Positions 9,746 through 20,760 of a stretch of DNA of 64,000 bases are shown here, in pieces. The position numbers and the translations under genes were made by a program. The DNA comes from Dastarcus helophoroides (Eukaryota > Arthropoda > Insecta > Coleoptera > Bothrideridae), in the NCBI GenBank assembly GCA_028583605.1, contig CM053337.1:20888764-20952763 (forward strand). The letters are read 5' to 3'. The notes below the pieces were generated by a model. It was not told the origin of the DNA. It ran no database searches and saw only the letters and a program-made list of their open reading frames with translations. Position 1 is the first letter of the stretch; each line of letters begins with the position of its first letter.

Positions 9746-12700
9746 GCTATCATTACATTGATTTGCTTATTACTTTTAAAAATTATGCGGAATATTTAAA
9801 ATTAACAAGTGAAACGTCAAACACAAAATAACTTCTGAACCGATGGACGCACTTTACTGAAATTACATCGATTTATTTCTTAGTTTCTAAAATTATACAA
9901 AATATTTAAAATAAACAGGTTACCTGCCAAACACGAAAATAACTACCCACCCGATGCACCCGATGCAGCTACTGAAGTTAAATCGACTTTCTAACATGAT
10001 GAGGAATATTTGAAATAAACAGGACAAATATCAAACACAAAAATAATTGCCAACCCGATGGACACGTTATTGAAATTACATCTATTCACCTGTTAGTTTT
10101 GAAAATAATCCAAAATGTTCAAAATTAACACATAAAACGTCAGAAACGAAAATATCCACCAAACCAATGAACGCACTCAATGAAATTACATCGATTTACT
10201 TGTTAGTTCCAAAAACAAAAACAAAATAATTAAAATTATTAGCTCAACCCTTAAACACAAAAATAACTGCAAACCCGATGGACGCACGCTACTAACATTA
10301 CATTGATTTACTTGTTAATTTCGAAAATAATGCGAAATACCCTAAATTACAAGGCCAACCCTCAAACACGAAAATAACTGCTAACCCAATGGACCCACGT
10401 TACTAAAATTACATCGATTTACTTGCTAATTTTAAAAATAATGCCGAACATTTAAAATTAACAGGACAAACGTCAAACACGAAAATAACTGCAAACCCGG
10501 TGGACTCACGCTACTAACATTACATTGATTTACTTGCTAATTTCGTAAATAATGCGAATTACCCTAAATTACCAGGCCAACCCTCAAACACGAAAATAAC
10601 TGTTAATCCGATAAACGAACGTTACTAAAATTACATCGATTTATTTGTTAGTTTCAAAAATGTTGGGAAATATTTGAAATTAAAATATCAACTCTCAAAC
10701 ACAAAAATAACTGCCAACCCTATGGCTACACGCTATTAAAATTGCATCAATTTAGTTGTTAATTTTAAGAATAATGCAAAATATTCAAAATTAACAGGAC
10801 AAATGCCAAACGCGAAAATAACTTACAACCCGATGGATGTAGGCTATTAAAATAACATCGATTTATTTGTTAGTTTTTAAACTTATGCGGAGTATTCAAA
10901 ATTAATAGGCCAAACGTCAAAAACAAAAATAACTCCCAATCCGATGGACGTACTCCAATAAAATTACATCAAGTTATTTGTTAATTTTAAAAATATTGGG
11001 ATATATTTGGAATTAAAATGTCAACTCTCAAACACAAAAATAACTGTTAACTCGATGGATGCATGCCATTAAAGTTGCATCGATTTACTTGTTAATTTCG
11101 AAAATAATGCAAAATACCTTAAATTACCAGGTCAACCTTCAAACACGATAACAACTGTCAACCCGATGAACGAACCCTACTAAAATTTCATAGATTTACT
11201 TGTTAATTTTGAAATCAATGCAAAATACTTTAAATTATTAGGTAAACCTTCAAACAAAAAAATAACTGCCAGCCCGATGGACAAACCCTACTAAAATTCC
11301 ATCGATTTACTTGTTAATTTTAAAAATAATGCAAAATACTCTAAATTACCAGGTCAACTTTTAAACACGAAAATAACTGCCAACTTGATAGACAAACCCA
11401 ACTAAAATTCCATCAATTTACTTGTTAATTTTAAAAATAATGCAAAATACTCTAAATTACCAGGTCAACCTTCAAACACGAAAATAACTACCAACCCGAT
11501 GGACGTACGCTACTAAAATAACATCGATTTAATTGTTAGTTTTTAAACTTATGCGGAGTATTCAAAATTAATAGGTCAAACGTCAAAAACAAAAATAACT
11601 CCCAATCCGATGGACGTACTCCAATAAAATTACATCAAGTTATTTGTTAATTTTAAAAATATTGGGAAATATTTAAAATTAAAATGTTAACTTTTTAACA
11701 CAAAAATAACTGTTAACTCGATGGATGCATGCCATTAAAGTTGCATCGATTTACTTGTTAATTTCGAAAATAATGCAAAATACCTTAAATTACCAGGTCA
11801 ACCTTCAAACACAATAACAACTGTCAACTCGATGAACAAATTCTACTAAAATTCCATAGATTTACTTGTTAATTTTGAAAATAATGCAAAATACTCTAAA
11901 TTGTCAGGTCAACCTTCAAACACGAAAATAACTGCCAACTCGATGGACGAACCCCACTAAAATTTCACCGATTTACTTGTTAATTTTAAAAATAATGCAA
12001 AATACTCTAAATTACCAGGTCAACCTTCAAACACGAAAATAACTACCAACCCGATGGACGCACGCTACTAACATAACATCGATTTAATTGTTAGTTTTTA
12101 AACTTATGCGGAGTATTCAAAATTAATAGGTCAAACGTCAAAAACAAAAATAACTCCCAATCCGATGGACGTACTCCAATAAAATTACATCAAGTTATTT
12201 CCTAATTTTAAAAATATTAGGAAATATTTAAAATTAAAATGTCAACTTTCAAACACAAAAATAACTGTTAACTCGATGGATGCATGCCATTAAAGTTGCA
12301 TCGATTTACTTGTTAATTTCGAAAATAATGCAAAATACCTTAAATTACCAGGTCAATCTTCAAACACGAAAATAATTGCCAACCCGATGGACAAACCCTA
12401 CTAAAATTCCATAGATTTACATGTTAATTTTAAAAACAATGCAAAATACTCTAAATTATCAGGTCAACCTTCAAACACGAAAATAACTACCAACTCGATG
12501 GACGCACGCTACTAAAATTACATCCATTTAGTTGTTAATTTCGAAAGTAATGCGAAATACCCTAACTTGCCAGGTCAACTCTCAAACACAAAAATAACTA
12601 CTAATACGATTAATGCGCGTTACAGAAATTACAACGATTTACTTGTTAATTTCGAAAATAATTCGATATATTTAAAATAAACAGGACAAACGTCAAACAC

Positions 12701-12865
12701 GAAAATGACTAACCGCTCGATAAATGTACGCTATTAAAATAACATCGCTTTACTTGTTAGTTTTTAAACTAATGCGGAGTATTCAAAATTAACAGGTTAA
12801 ACGTCAAACATGAAAATAATTTTCAATTCGATGGATGCACGCTACTCAAATCACATTATAATTTA
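9746..12865. repeat. 111-bp satellite, main block with higher-order periodicity
   Basis: About 28 monomers of roughly 111 bp. Spacing is directly visible: the word GAAAATAACTG recurs every 111 bp near 10370-10602. A marked variant monomer containing CTTATGCGGAGTATTC recurs at about 10881, 11548, 12101 and (as CTAATGCGG) 12769, that is at 667, 553 and 668 bp. These equal six, five and six monomers, so larger units have been amplified. No coding content. Confidence 0.88.
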
Positions 12866-12869
12866 CAGT

Positions 12870-13110
12870 GGAGATCTAAACACATCTTTGTTTACCCTTC
12901 ATCGGTTGCAAATGTTGTTTTATATCGGACGCAAGTTTTTATGTAGGACAAACAGGCAGGAATTTTAGAATACGTTTATAATAATATAAGAGATCGATTT
13001 TATATAATTAAATATACACAATTCTAAAAACGATGAAAGAGCTTTGGAAATGACCATCGTTGAAAACCTATGGAATTGTACAATTAAACCCATATGATAC
13101 GATTATAAAT
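12870..13110 (+). pseudogene. GIY-YIG endonuclease remnant (retroelement)
   Basis: One frame reads a Cys-rich lead (GCKCCF) followed by ASFYVGQTGRNFRIRL (about 12910-12980), then two stops. FYVGQTGR is the Y-V-G signature of GIY-YIG nucleases as used by Penelope-like elements, where the domain nicks target DNA at the C-terminus of the reverse transcriptase. Further on, in another frame, DESALEMTIVENLWN (about 13033-13080) resembles the region after the nuclease core. No reverse transcriptase is visible upstream, where satellite ends abruptly. Short and broken; the family call rests on the motif. Confidence 0.6.
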
Positions 13111-13778
13111 AAACAAAAGACAAATAAAACGTCGCTTATCGTTACTAACTTAAAATAGTTTTGAATTTTCCGCGATTTATTTTATTTCCGCAGTATATTT
13201 TCTTCGAAAAATTCAACCAATTAAAAATAAAGCCTCTATGTCATTGTTTCGATTTCATTCGAAACTTCGCAAACATTCAAAGCAAATACGTCGTGCTCTA
13301 CGAAGAGCGCCTGGCTAACGTCACATGCAGTCTATCTAAGTTTCTTTGATCCTTATCTCCTGTCCCTGTGTTACTCATCTTCCTTTGCAGTAAACTTTGA
13401 AATACTTTGAGAACTTCGGCTATATCTCGCATATGAATATTGTTATGTAAAATAAAAGCGTATTTAAATTTATAATGAAATTCCCAAGTCTCACAAAGAG
13501 GCACTTTCATCTTTTTCTCGTTAATGCATGTCGATAAACTTTCTTCGGGAAGGGGGGGGGGGAGCAAACAGGAAACTATTACCAGTTGTTTGAATAATAC
13601 GCTCAATCTCTTCTAGTTACCCCATGCCCTAATCGTGAAAGTTTGATACGCAAGCTTTGAAATAAAATTGGAAGTGAAAGCCCCATCAAAACAGATTTTC
13701 GTGAGATATTTGCACCAACAGACAAAGATTGTTAAAGTGTGTACGTCTGGGTATAGTAAATTGTAAATGCAAACTATG
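13111..13778. other. No recognised feature
   Basis: AT-rich sequence with a G13 run at about 13552-13564. Short ORFs on both strands show no known motif. Confidence 0.45.
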
Positions 13779-13902
13779 CTTTAAAACAAAGTTGAGTGTT
13801 CTCTATTGAAACAATCGAATGTGCTACAGTAGAAAACTAAGCTTTGAAACAAAGTTGAGTGTTCTGTATTAAAACAATCGAATGTGCTGCAGCAGAAAAT
13901 AT
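13779..13902. repeat. 62-bp tandem duplication
   Basis: The unit GCTTTAAAACAAAGTTGAGT ... CAATCGAATGTGCT occurs twice, starting near 13779 and 13841, with few differences. Confidence 0.85.
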
Positions 13903-15227
13903 TTATAACCACAACAGTGGATCACCAAAGTCGTCTTGGGAAATTCAAATTCTGACGCATGCGTATGAATAGACTGCAGGTTATATGACACTTCTAACTT
14001 TGGGTCATAGATCTTTAAGGTATTACGATACTTTTAGGGCAATAAAAGTAATAGGACAGCCCCAGTCAAAGGACTTTAAGATTCCTAGAATAAGGAGTCA
14101 TAGAACTTTAAGGCAATACAAAACTGATTTTTGCCTACCTTGGCCTCATGCTTGTATTACGGGTTGCGTAGCTAGTGAATTTTATATCCTTAGTTACATC
14201 ATACAACTTGTGGGTGGACGTATTCGTAACGTTACAAGAAGCTTTGTCGAGTTATAAAACCATCATCATTCGTCTGTGTTTTCTGATTCTTTGTTCTTTA
14301 CAGGATTTGGACCAAATAATCTCTCTGAATGCGAACATATTTTCAGAACACATCCAGATTTCGGTTAACGAACGCTTATTAAATGTGTACATGGCACGCA
14401 AAAGTTACTTTGATGTTAACAAAGTGTAGAAAACTGCGGCCCATTGCGAAATCAATCGGTCATAACATTTTTAACTGGAGCGTGAACAATGCCTTACATG
14501 AGACAACTTTATATAAAACGTTAAAAAGCTTCGGTGTTCAGCGAGGTGAGAAAACGCCAATTAGGTTAATTAGGCCCTCACTAAAGTGGAAAAGGAAATT
14601 CGCGTATTTCATCCGGTGAATTTTCTACCCTGCGCCCTGGGACCGATATGAAATATTACCTTTCAGGAACATCAAGGGAACGGAGGCGGCGTACAATATG
14701 CAAGAAGTTAAAATTTCGCAGTTATGCAAAATAAATACTCCGCGTGGTGCTTTACGAATAAACGTCTTCTTGAACGTTGCTTTTACCAGATAGTTTACTG
14801 AGTCGCGAAAAGGAAACCGCAGCCTGATGCAACCAAAAAGGCAACGCAGACTTTGCAGAGCCACATCTAATTTTAGATTTGAGATGGTGCACATTTAGTC
14901 ACTTGCTAGCGACGTATTTTAGTTTTGGGATATTTCCAGGGGAATCGTTGTGAGCAAGGATTCTTTTTATTTAGGAAACATGTCGCTTTTGTTACACAAT
15001 TTTATATAAATAACAGGAATTCCAGAATAAACAGGCGGTTGATTGCATCACGTGATAAAACTGTGTTTCATCGCATTTCGTTAGCGTTGGCTAAGTGTAA
15101 AATGAGGTGATTTTTAGGATTGTAAGTTTGAAATCGAAAATTGGTTTTGATAACGAAACAATTTTCATACACTTTTGATAAAGTTATAAAGAAAGTTACA
15201 AATTATTTTTTAGTGGGCATTGAGTTT
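13903..15227. other. No recognised feature
   Basis: Short ORFs up to 90 codons overlap on both strands (for example 13985-14257 and 14625-14894), but none shows a domain or signature I know. No tRNA or clear repeat is seen. Confidence 0.45.
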
Positions 15228-16640
15228 TTATTCCAAGGGCTACCCGTAAAATCCGGGATGTTTACATTTAGTACTCGACACGACTAATGAGCCGCATACC
15301 ATCAAAGGTAGGAAGCGTATAGAATTATTCTACATTATCCGTGGAGGCGACGGTTGCGATTGCGTTCAGGTGCCTAAGATGCTCCTAGTTTAATGGCGGT
15401 GTCGTAAGTGTAAGTGTAAATTGATAAAGAACGAATCTTTACACAGTTTTGATGAGGTTATGAAGAAAGTTAACTTAAAGGCTGAGTTCTCATACCAGAA
15501 GCCACCTATAAAATCAGGTATGTTTACGGATAGTGCTCAGTACCACTATAGAACCGCGTACCATTAAAGGTAGGAGGCGTATAGGATTATTCTACTTTCA
15601 TCCATAGAGGCGACGGTTGTGTTTCCGTTCAGGTTCCTAAGATGCTCCTAGTTTAATAGCGCTCTCGTACTTATAAGTTTAGAATCGAAAATTAATAAAG
15701 AACAAATCTTTACATAGTTCTGATGAAGTTATGAAGAAAGTTAACTTAAAATCATTTCTTGGTGGAGGTTGAGTTCTCATACCAGGAGCGACTCATTAAA
15801 TTAGGAATGTTTACGGATAGTGCTGGGCACGACTATAGAGCTGCACACCATCAAAGGTAGGAGGCCTATAAGATTATTCTACATTCATCCATGGAGGCGA
15901 CGGTTGTGTATTCAGGTTCCTAAGATGCTCCTAGTTTAATGGCGTTCTCGTATTTATAAGTTTGTTTACGGATAGTGCTTGGCACGACTATAGAGCCGCA
16001 TACCATCAAAGATAGAGGGCATGTAAGGATTATTCTACATCCATCCGTGGAGGTGTCGGTGTCGCGTTTCTGTTGAGATTCCTAAAATGCGCGTAGTTTA
16101 ATAGCCTTCTCGTACTTGTAAGTTTCGAATCGAAAATTGGTTTTAATAAAGAACAAATTTTCAAACACTTTTAACAAAAGTTATAAAGAAAGTTAACTTA
16201 AAATTATTTTCGGTGAATGTTACCTTAGCTGCAATTAAACTAGTGTTCACGTTTTATATTTCTACATCGAGCAATTTAGGATGTGTTTTGATCTATAAGT
16301 CAGTCAATCAGTCACTCAAAACAATTTCTTTTAGATATGCAGGATGGCTCAGTCAGGTTATTGTGTGATGCTGATTTCTTGTTGGTCGAGAAATCCACAT
16401 TGCAAATTTCTGCAGTGTCGGTCGAAGAACCTAAGTAAATGTTTTTAAGTTATTAGGGTTTTCACACTTAGGAGGATCCATAAAATTGTAGCTGTTTGCG
16501 GATAGTGTCTCGGCACGAGTATAGAGCCACATTCCATCAAAGGTAGGAGGCATATACGATTAATTTACATCCATCCGTGGAGGTGACGGTTGTTTTTCCG
16601 TTAAAATTCCTCAGATGCTCATGGATTTTGCTTACTAGCG
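15228..16640. repeat. Tandem repeat of 260-290 bp, five diverged copies
   Basis: The anchor TGTTTACGGATAGTGCT (or close variant) recurs at 15259, 15521, 15808, 15963 and 16492. Each full copy continues with CATCAAAGGTAGGAGGC, TGGAGGCGACGGTTG and AGATGCTCCTAGTTTAAT. The third copy is cut short (155 bp spacing). Before the fifth copy lies about 240 bp of unrelated sequence. Confidence 0.85.
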
Positions 16641-16739
16641 CTCTCGTACTTTGTTAAACTGTTTCACTTATTATCTGTCGGCTTTAAATTGGATGCCATA
16701 TTTAAGTAAAGTGGGAGAGGCTGCTACTATTAGAGCCTA

Positions 16740-16890
16740 AACGCATACGAGGAAGGCAGTAGGTAGAGTGCTTGTTTCACCGTAAGACTGAGTCGGTCTT
16801 GGGAACCAAAGCGTTGTTTAAAAACGGGCGGTGGATGAAGCCGCCAGTGGGAATCGAACCCTGCTCTCTTAGGGTAAAAACATAGTGGAG
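16740..16890. repeat. tRNA-like fragments, possible SINE remnant
   Basis: On the forward strand GGCAGTAGGTAGAGTGCTTG (16756-16775) resembles a tRNA D arm and A box. On the reverse strand GGGTTCGATTCCC (about 16850-16862) is a near-perfect B box. The two lie on opposite strands, so this is not an intact tRNA; a rearranged tRNA-derived SINE is the best guess. Confidence 0.35.
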
Positions 16891-16930
16891 CCGTTCATCT
16901 CGCCGTGCATCTCGACGTTCATCTCGCCGT
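16871..16930 (+). repeat. Left arm of a distant inverted repeat
   Basis: The 36 bases 16871-16906 match 20676-20711 perfectly in inverted orientation. Similarity continues at a lower level to 16930 / 20652. Confidence 0.9.
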
Positions 16931-16962
16931 GCATCTCGACGTTCATCTCGCCGCTCAGAGAT
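16891..16962 (+). repeat. 12-bp minisatellite
   Basis: Alternating 12-mers CGTTCATCTCGC and CGTGCATCTCGA repeat about five times, then decay. Isolated 12-mers reappear near 17025-17050. Confidence 0.85.
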
Positions 16963-17639
16963 GTTAATTTAATTCTGTAGAATTATATGAGTACAAACAT
17001 ACTCGGGCAGTTCACAAAGCCACGCATCTCGCCGCGCAACTCGCCACGACTAGACGAACAAAATAGTTTGTTTTCGGGGATGCAGTTGCCTGAAACTCAT
17101 TCTGTGATTGGTTCGCTCAAGACACTTCGGCCACGAATGTATAATGCTTTAAGCAGTTGTCTCGTAGACCAGCAGTTATAAAAAGCTGCCTTTGAATTTG
17201 TAAAGAAGCAACAAAATTAACATTCTACGAAAAATGATTATTACATTTTAAATTAAAATTTTTCTTTAGTCAACAAACTAAGATTTGATATACAGTAGGG
17301 TCCAAAAGTAACTTATAAATTTATTATTTACGTAATTAACAATTTATGAGTAATATGCCCAAGGGGCAGGCATGTAGCCAGGGGGGGGGTCCAAGGGGTC
17401 CGGACCCTCCCCGAATGAATATTCCTCAAAAAATTTACGATGATACGAATTGAAATATCAGTGGAAAAACCGCTGATTGTATATTTAAGCATGTAAATAA
17501 TTTTCGAAATTGCCAACTATTGAGCTTATGATAAGCAACACAGCCATGTAGACATTTTAATAAAAATTGGCAATGAGCTCAAGGCTTTCCAATACATGCA
17601 CCAACCCTTTTACAATTTAATATTGACACTTAGCAGTAG

Positions 17640-18560
17640 GCTACGTTCAGTAATTTCAATTTTTTATTACCCCAAATTTCGACTTTCTTGACATATGTAT
17701 GCATGATGTAGAATTTTCGAGAAAAAAGTCGAAATTTTGAGTGACAAAAGCATAGGAAGGCATTGATTTAAAAAAATTATATTTACAGATTTCGACATTT
17801 TACAAAAGCGTAAAAAGTACACTGATTATAAAAAAAGTGTTTGGGGGTTTCGACTTTTTTGTCAAAAATTCGATTTTTTTTTAAATTTCGATATTTTTCT
17901 CGAGATTTTGACTTTAAACTCGAAATTTCAACTTAACACTCGAAATTTCGATTTTTTTCTCAAAAATTCGACTTTTTCCTTTACATTTCTACTTTCTTCT
18001 TAAAATTTTGAGACTAATGTCGAAATTTCGACTTTAAACTTTAAAAAAGTCTAAAATTGAGGAAAAAAAACGAAATTTCGAGAAAAAAAGTTAAGCTTTT
18101 CAGATTAAGGCCGAAATTTCAAGAAAAAAGTCGAAATTTGAAAATAACGCCGAAATTTCGAGCAAAAAGTCTAAAATTGAGAAAAAAAAACCGAAATTTC
18201 GAGAAAAAAGTCGAACTTTTCAGATTAAGGCCGAAATTTCGAGAAAAAAGTCGAAATTTGAAAATAACGTCGAAATTTCGAAAAAAAGTAGAAATTTCGA
18301 AATATTTCGAACAAAAAGACGAAATTTCGAGAGAAAAAGTCAAGTTTGAGAAAAAAGTCGAAATATCTAAACACATAAACACAACATTTTTCTTTAATCG
18401 ATGTCCTTTCTACGCCTTTGTAAAATTTTCGATTTAAAAATTGAAATTTCAACTTTTTTTTAGAAATTTCGACTTTAAACATGAAATTTTGACGTTTTTT
18501 TTTTCGAAATTTTCACATTAAAGTCAAAATTTTTACTTTAATCTCGGGATTTAAAGAAGA
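17640..18560. repeat. Low-complexity TCGAAATTT / GAAAAAAGTCG array with strand switch
   Basis: Degenerate short words such as CGAAATTTCGACTTTTT dominate. The strand is pyrimidine-rich to about 18050, purine-rich (CGAGAAAAAAGTCGAAATTT) to about 18380, then pyrimidine-rich again. ORFs here (for example 18057-18437) are products of the repeat. Confidence 0.8.
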
Positions 18561-19980
18561 AACAGTCAACATTCCGTGATAATTTTTTTTCAAATTGATG
18601 TTCTTTCTACGCTCTTGTAATTTTTACTTCAAAAAAAAGGCGATTCTTGATCGGTGATAAGTTAAATACGTGAACTTAAAGTGAATATTAGGAAATTTTT
18701 CTTTGGTAAGTTTCACGTTTTTATTTGTCAAATTTATATAATGTTAAGGTCACTAGATTTTATTCTTCACTTTTACTAATTAACAAAATGAAAAAAAAAA
18801 AAAGAAACGAATACGTAAAGGTAATTGATGTATGTTCTTATATTTTCTGAAGGGTATTTCAGATTATTTTTTCAAAATTCCGAGTTGAAGTTAAAAATTC
18901 CAAGTTATTTTCTTCCCTTCTACGTCTCTATAAGCATATAGTCGATACGTATAAACGTATAAACAATTTTTTGCCGAATTCTGCTGTTTTTTCTCAGAAA
19001 TTTTCAGTTGATATTCTAACTTCTTATATTTTTGAGGCTTAATTTTTATTTAACATTTTGAAATAATTTAGAAATATCTACATTTTTATTTTGCCATTTT
19101 GACTTTAAGATCGAAATTTCTAAAAAATGATTTTATAAATTTCGATTTTCTAAAAATTTTCTTTTCAGTTTAGCTCGAAATATTTTTTATAATGTTAGCC
19201 TTTTTTTTGTTTAAAATTTTAATTTTTTCTAAAGATCTATATTTTACAATTTCAGTTTTTTATTTTTTTTTCTAAATTTTTTGCTTTGCCCTAAAAATTG
19301 TGTTTTTTTTAAATTCTAATCCTAGTCACGAAATTACTACTTTTTAAAACAAATTTCGAGTTTAAACCCAAAAGTTTTGCTTCATTAGATAACTCTCGGT
19401 TTTTTCTCAATATTTAAATTTTTTCTGAATATTTTAGTAAACTCAACATTTTGAGTTTTAAAAAAATGTACCTTAAACTGCGATCCTTCTGGATTTTTAA
19501 TGATAAAGTTCTTTTCTATTTCATCCTTTTAATTTTTTGTCCAAATTTCCGCTTTTCCAGAAGATTTTTAAAATAAATTCAAAGTTTCGACAAAAATCGA
19601 AATACAAATTAAAATGGAAGCTTCTATTGACTTTTTTTAATTTAATCTTAAATATCTAATATTCCTAATTTCGTCTTTGATCTCAAATTTTATGCTGCTC
19701 TGAAGAGTTCAAAAATCAGTTATTTTGAAAAAATTACTGGGTAATTCTAAAAAAAATTTTAACATTTAAATTTGGAAGATATAAATGTCGAGACTGAAGT
19801 CGAACTTTCGAGTTTCGAATTATAGTCCAAATTTCGAAGTTAAGACTAGAAATTTTATGCAAAAATAAAAAATGAGCACTAAGTAAAAGACCAAGACGTT
19901 TATTGATTTAACAACTCAGCTTTGTCTTTTAATTTTGCAATATTGCTTTTTTCGAAGAAATTTCTGTGTTTCTAACATCA
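18561..19980. other. AT-rich cryptic-simple sequence
   Basis: Mostly T-rich with scattered TTTCGA words like the preceding block but without clear periodicity. No gene is seen. Confidence 0.5.
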
Positions 19981-20052
19981 AAAAGGGGGGGGGGAGTTGG
20001 ACCCCTCCCCCGAACAAAAATCCTGGCTACGTGCTGCCAAGGGGGGCGCTAC

Positions 20053-20640
20053 AGTCCCTATATTTACTATCGTCATATACAACAACAAGTTCTATTGTTA
20101 TTTCTTACAAATATCTTACAAAATTTCATATATAATAATTTTCACTTAATGTTTATATACTTCGAGTTATTTGAGATTATTGTATTTAAAAATTATTTGT
20201 TGTTTATACCTGTTTGAGGCAAATAATCGTTCTTAATTTCTGTAAATGATGTTATGTACAAACCCTTCTGTAATTACTTGTAATATTCTAGGACAAAATA
20301 TTTGCTACCAGGGTTTCAGGGCCGGCCCTTGGGTTGTCGGCGCCCTAATCCAAATTTCTTTCTTTTTTTATGAGCTTCACAGAACTATTAAATTTTTATA
20401 ACTTTAAGGATACCTTTCTCTCGTTGACCAGTATTGCCCTCTCCTGGAGTTACGAGAAGGTGCCATAAAAGTAAGCGTTAGAAAAGCATCAACTAAATTA
20501 TATATTTCTACATTTTATTCATATTCATATCTGTGAACATGTTGACTACCCCTCAGTTACAATAAAAGTGATTAACGACTACAGAGATCAGTTTCAAGTA
20601 AACTTCTTCACTATGTTCTCCAGCATCTAGGTTCGATGCG
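20053..20640. other. No recognised feature
   Basis: AT-rich; includes a short GC-rich word GGGCCGGCCCTTGGG at about 20321. No coding signal. Confidence 0.4.
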
Positions 20641-20651
20641 CAGCAAGTTGC

Positions 20652-20760
20652 CCGGCGAAATGAACGTCTGGATGAACGGCGAGATGAACGGCTCCACTAT
20701 GTTTTTACCCTTAGATTGTAGTCCAGTGCCTATACCCCTGGACCACGGTCCCAAATAAGT
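20652..20760 (-). mobile_element. tRNA-derived SINE head plus right arm of inverted repeat
   Basis: Read on the reverse strand from about 20757, GGGACCGTGGTCCAGGGG then TATAGGCACTGGACTAC has the layout of a tRNA D arm with A box. It then runs into the 36-bp block shared with 16871-16906, and into diverged 12-mers (ATGAACGGCGAG). No B box is seen on this copy. Confidence 0.5.

Larger units (their letters stand above)
17356..20052. mobile_element. Possible element with G/C-rich inverted ends and a low-complexity core
   Basis: The left edge has AGGCATGTAGCCAGG, a G9 run, GGGTCCGGACCCTCCCC and GAATGAAT (about 17367-17421). The right edge has a G-run, TTGGACCCCTCCCCCGAAC, AAAAATCCTGGCTACGTGC and GCCAAGGGG (about 19984-20045), in roughly inverted arrangement. 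Between them is AT-rich, partly cryptic-simple sequence without a coding signal. I see no target duplication, so the extent is tentative. Confidence 0.4.

Noticed and set aside
9746..12865. CRISPR-like array because of regular spacing near 111 bp
   Set aside because: There are no short identical repeats with unique spacers; whole monomers are related end to end, as in a satellite.
14625..14894. Reverse-strand ORF of 89 codons
   Set aside because: No known motif, no neighbouring exon signals, and ORFs of this size are expected by chance in 64 kb.
18057..18437. 126-codon ORF rich in Lys, Phe and Glu, with antisense ORFs of similar length
   Set aside because: It is a direct translation of the GAAAAAAGTCGAAATTT low-complexity repeat and is open in several frames.
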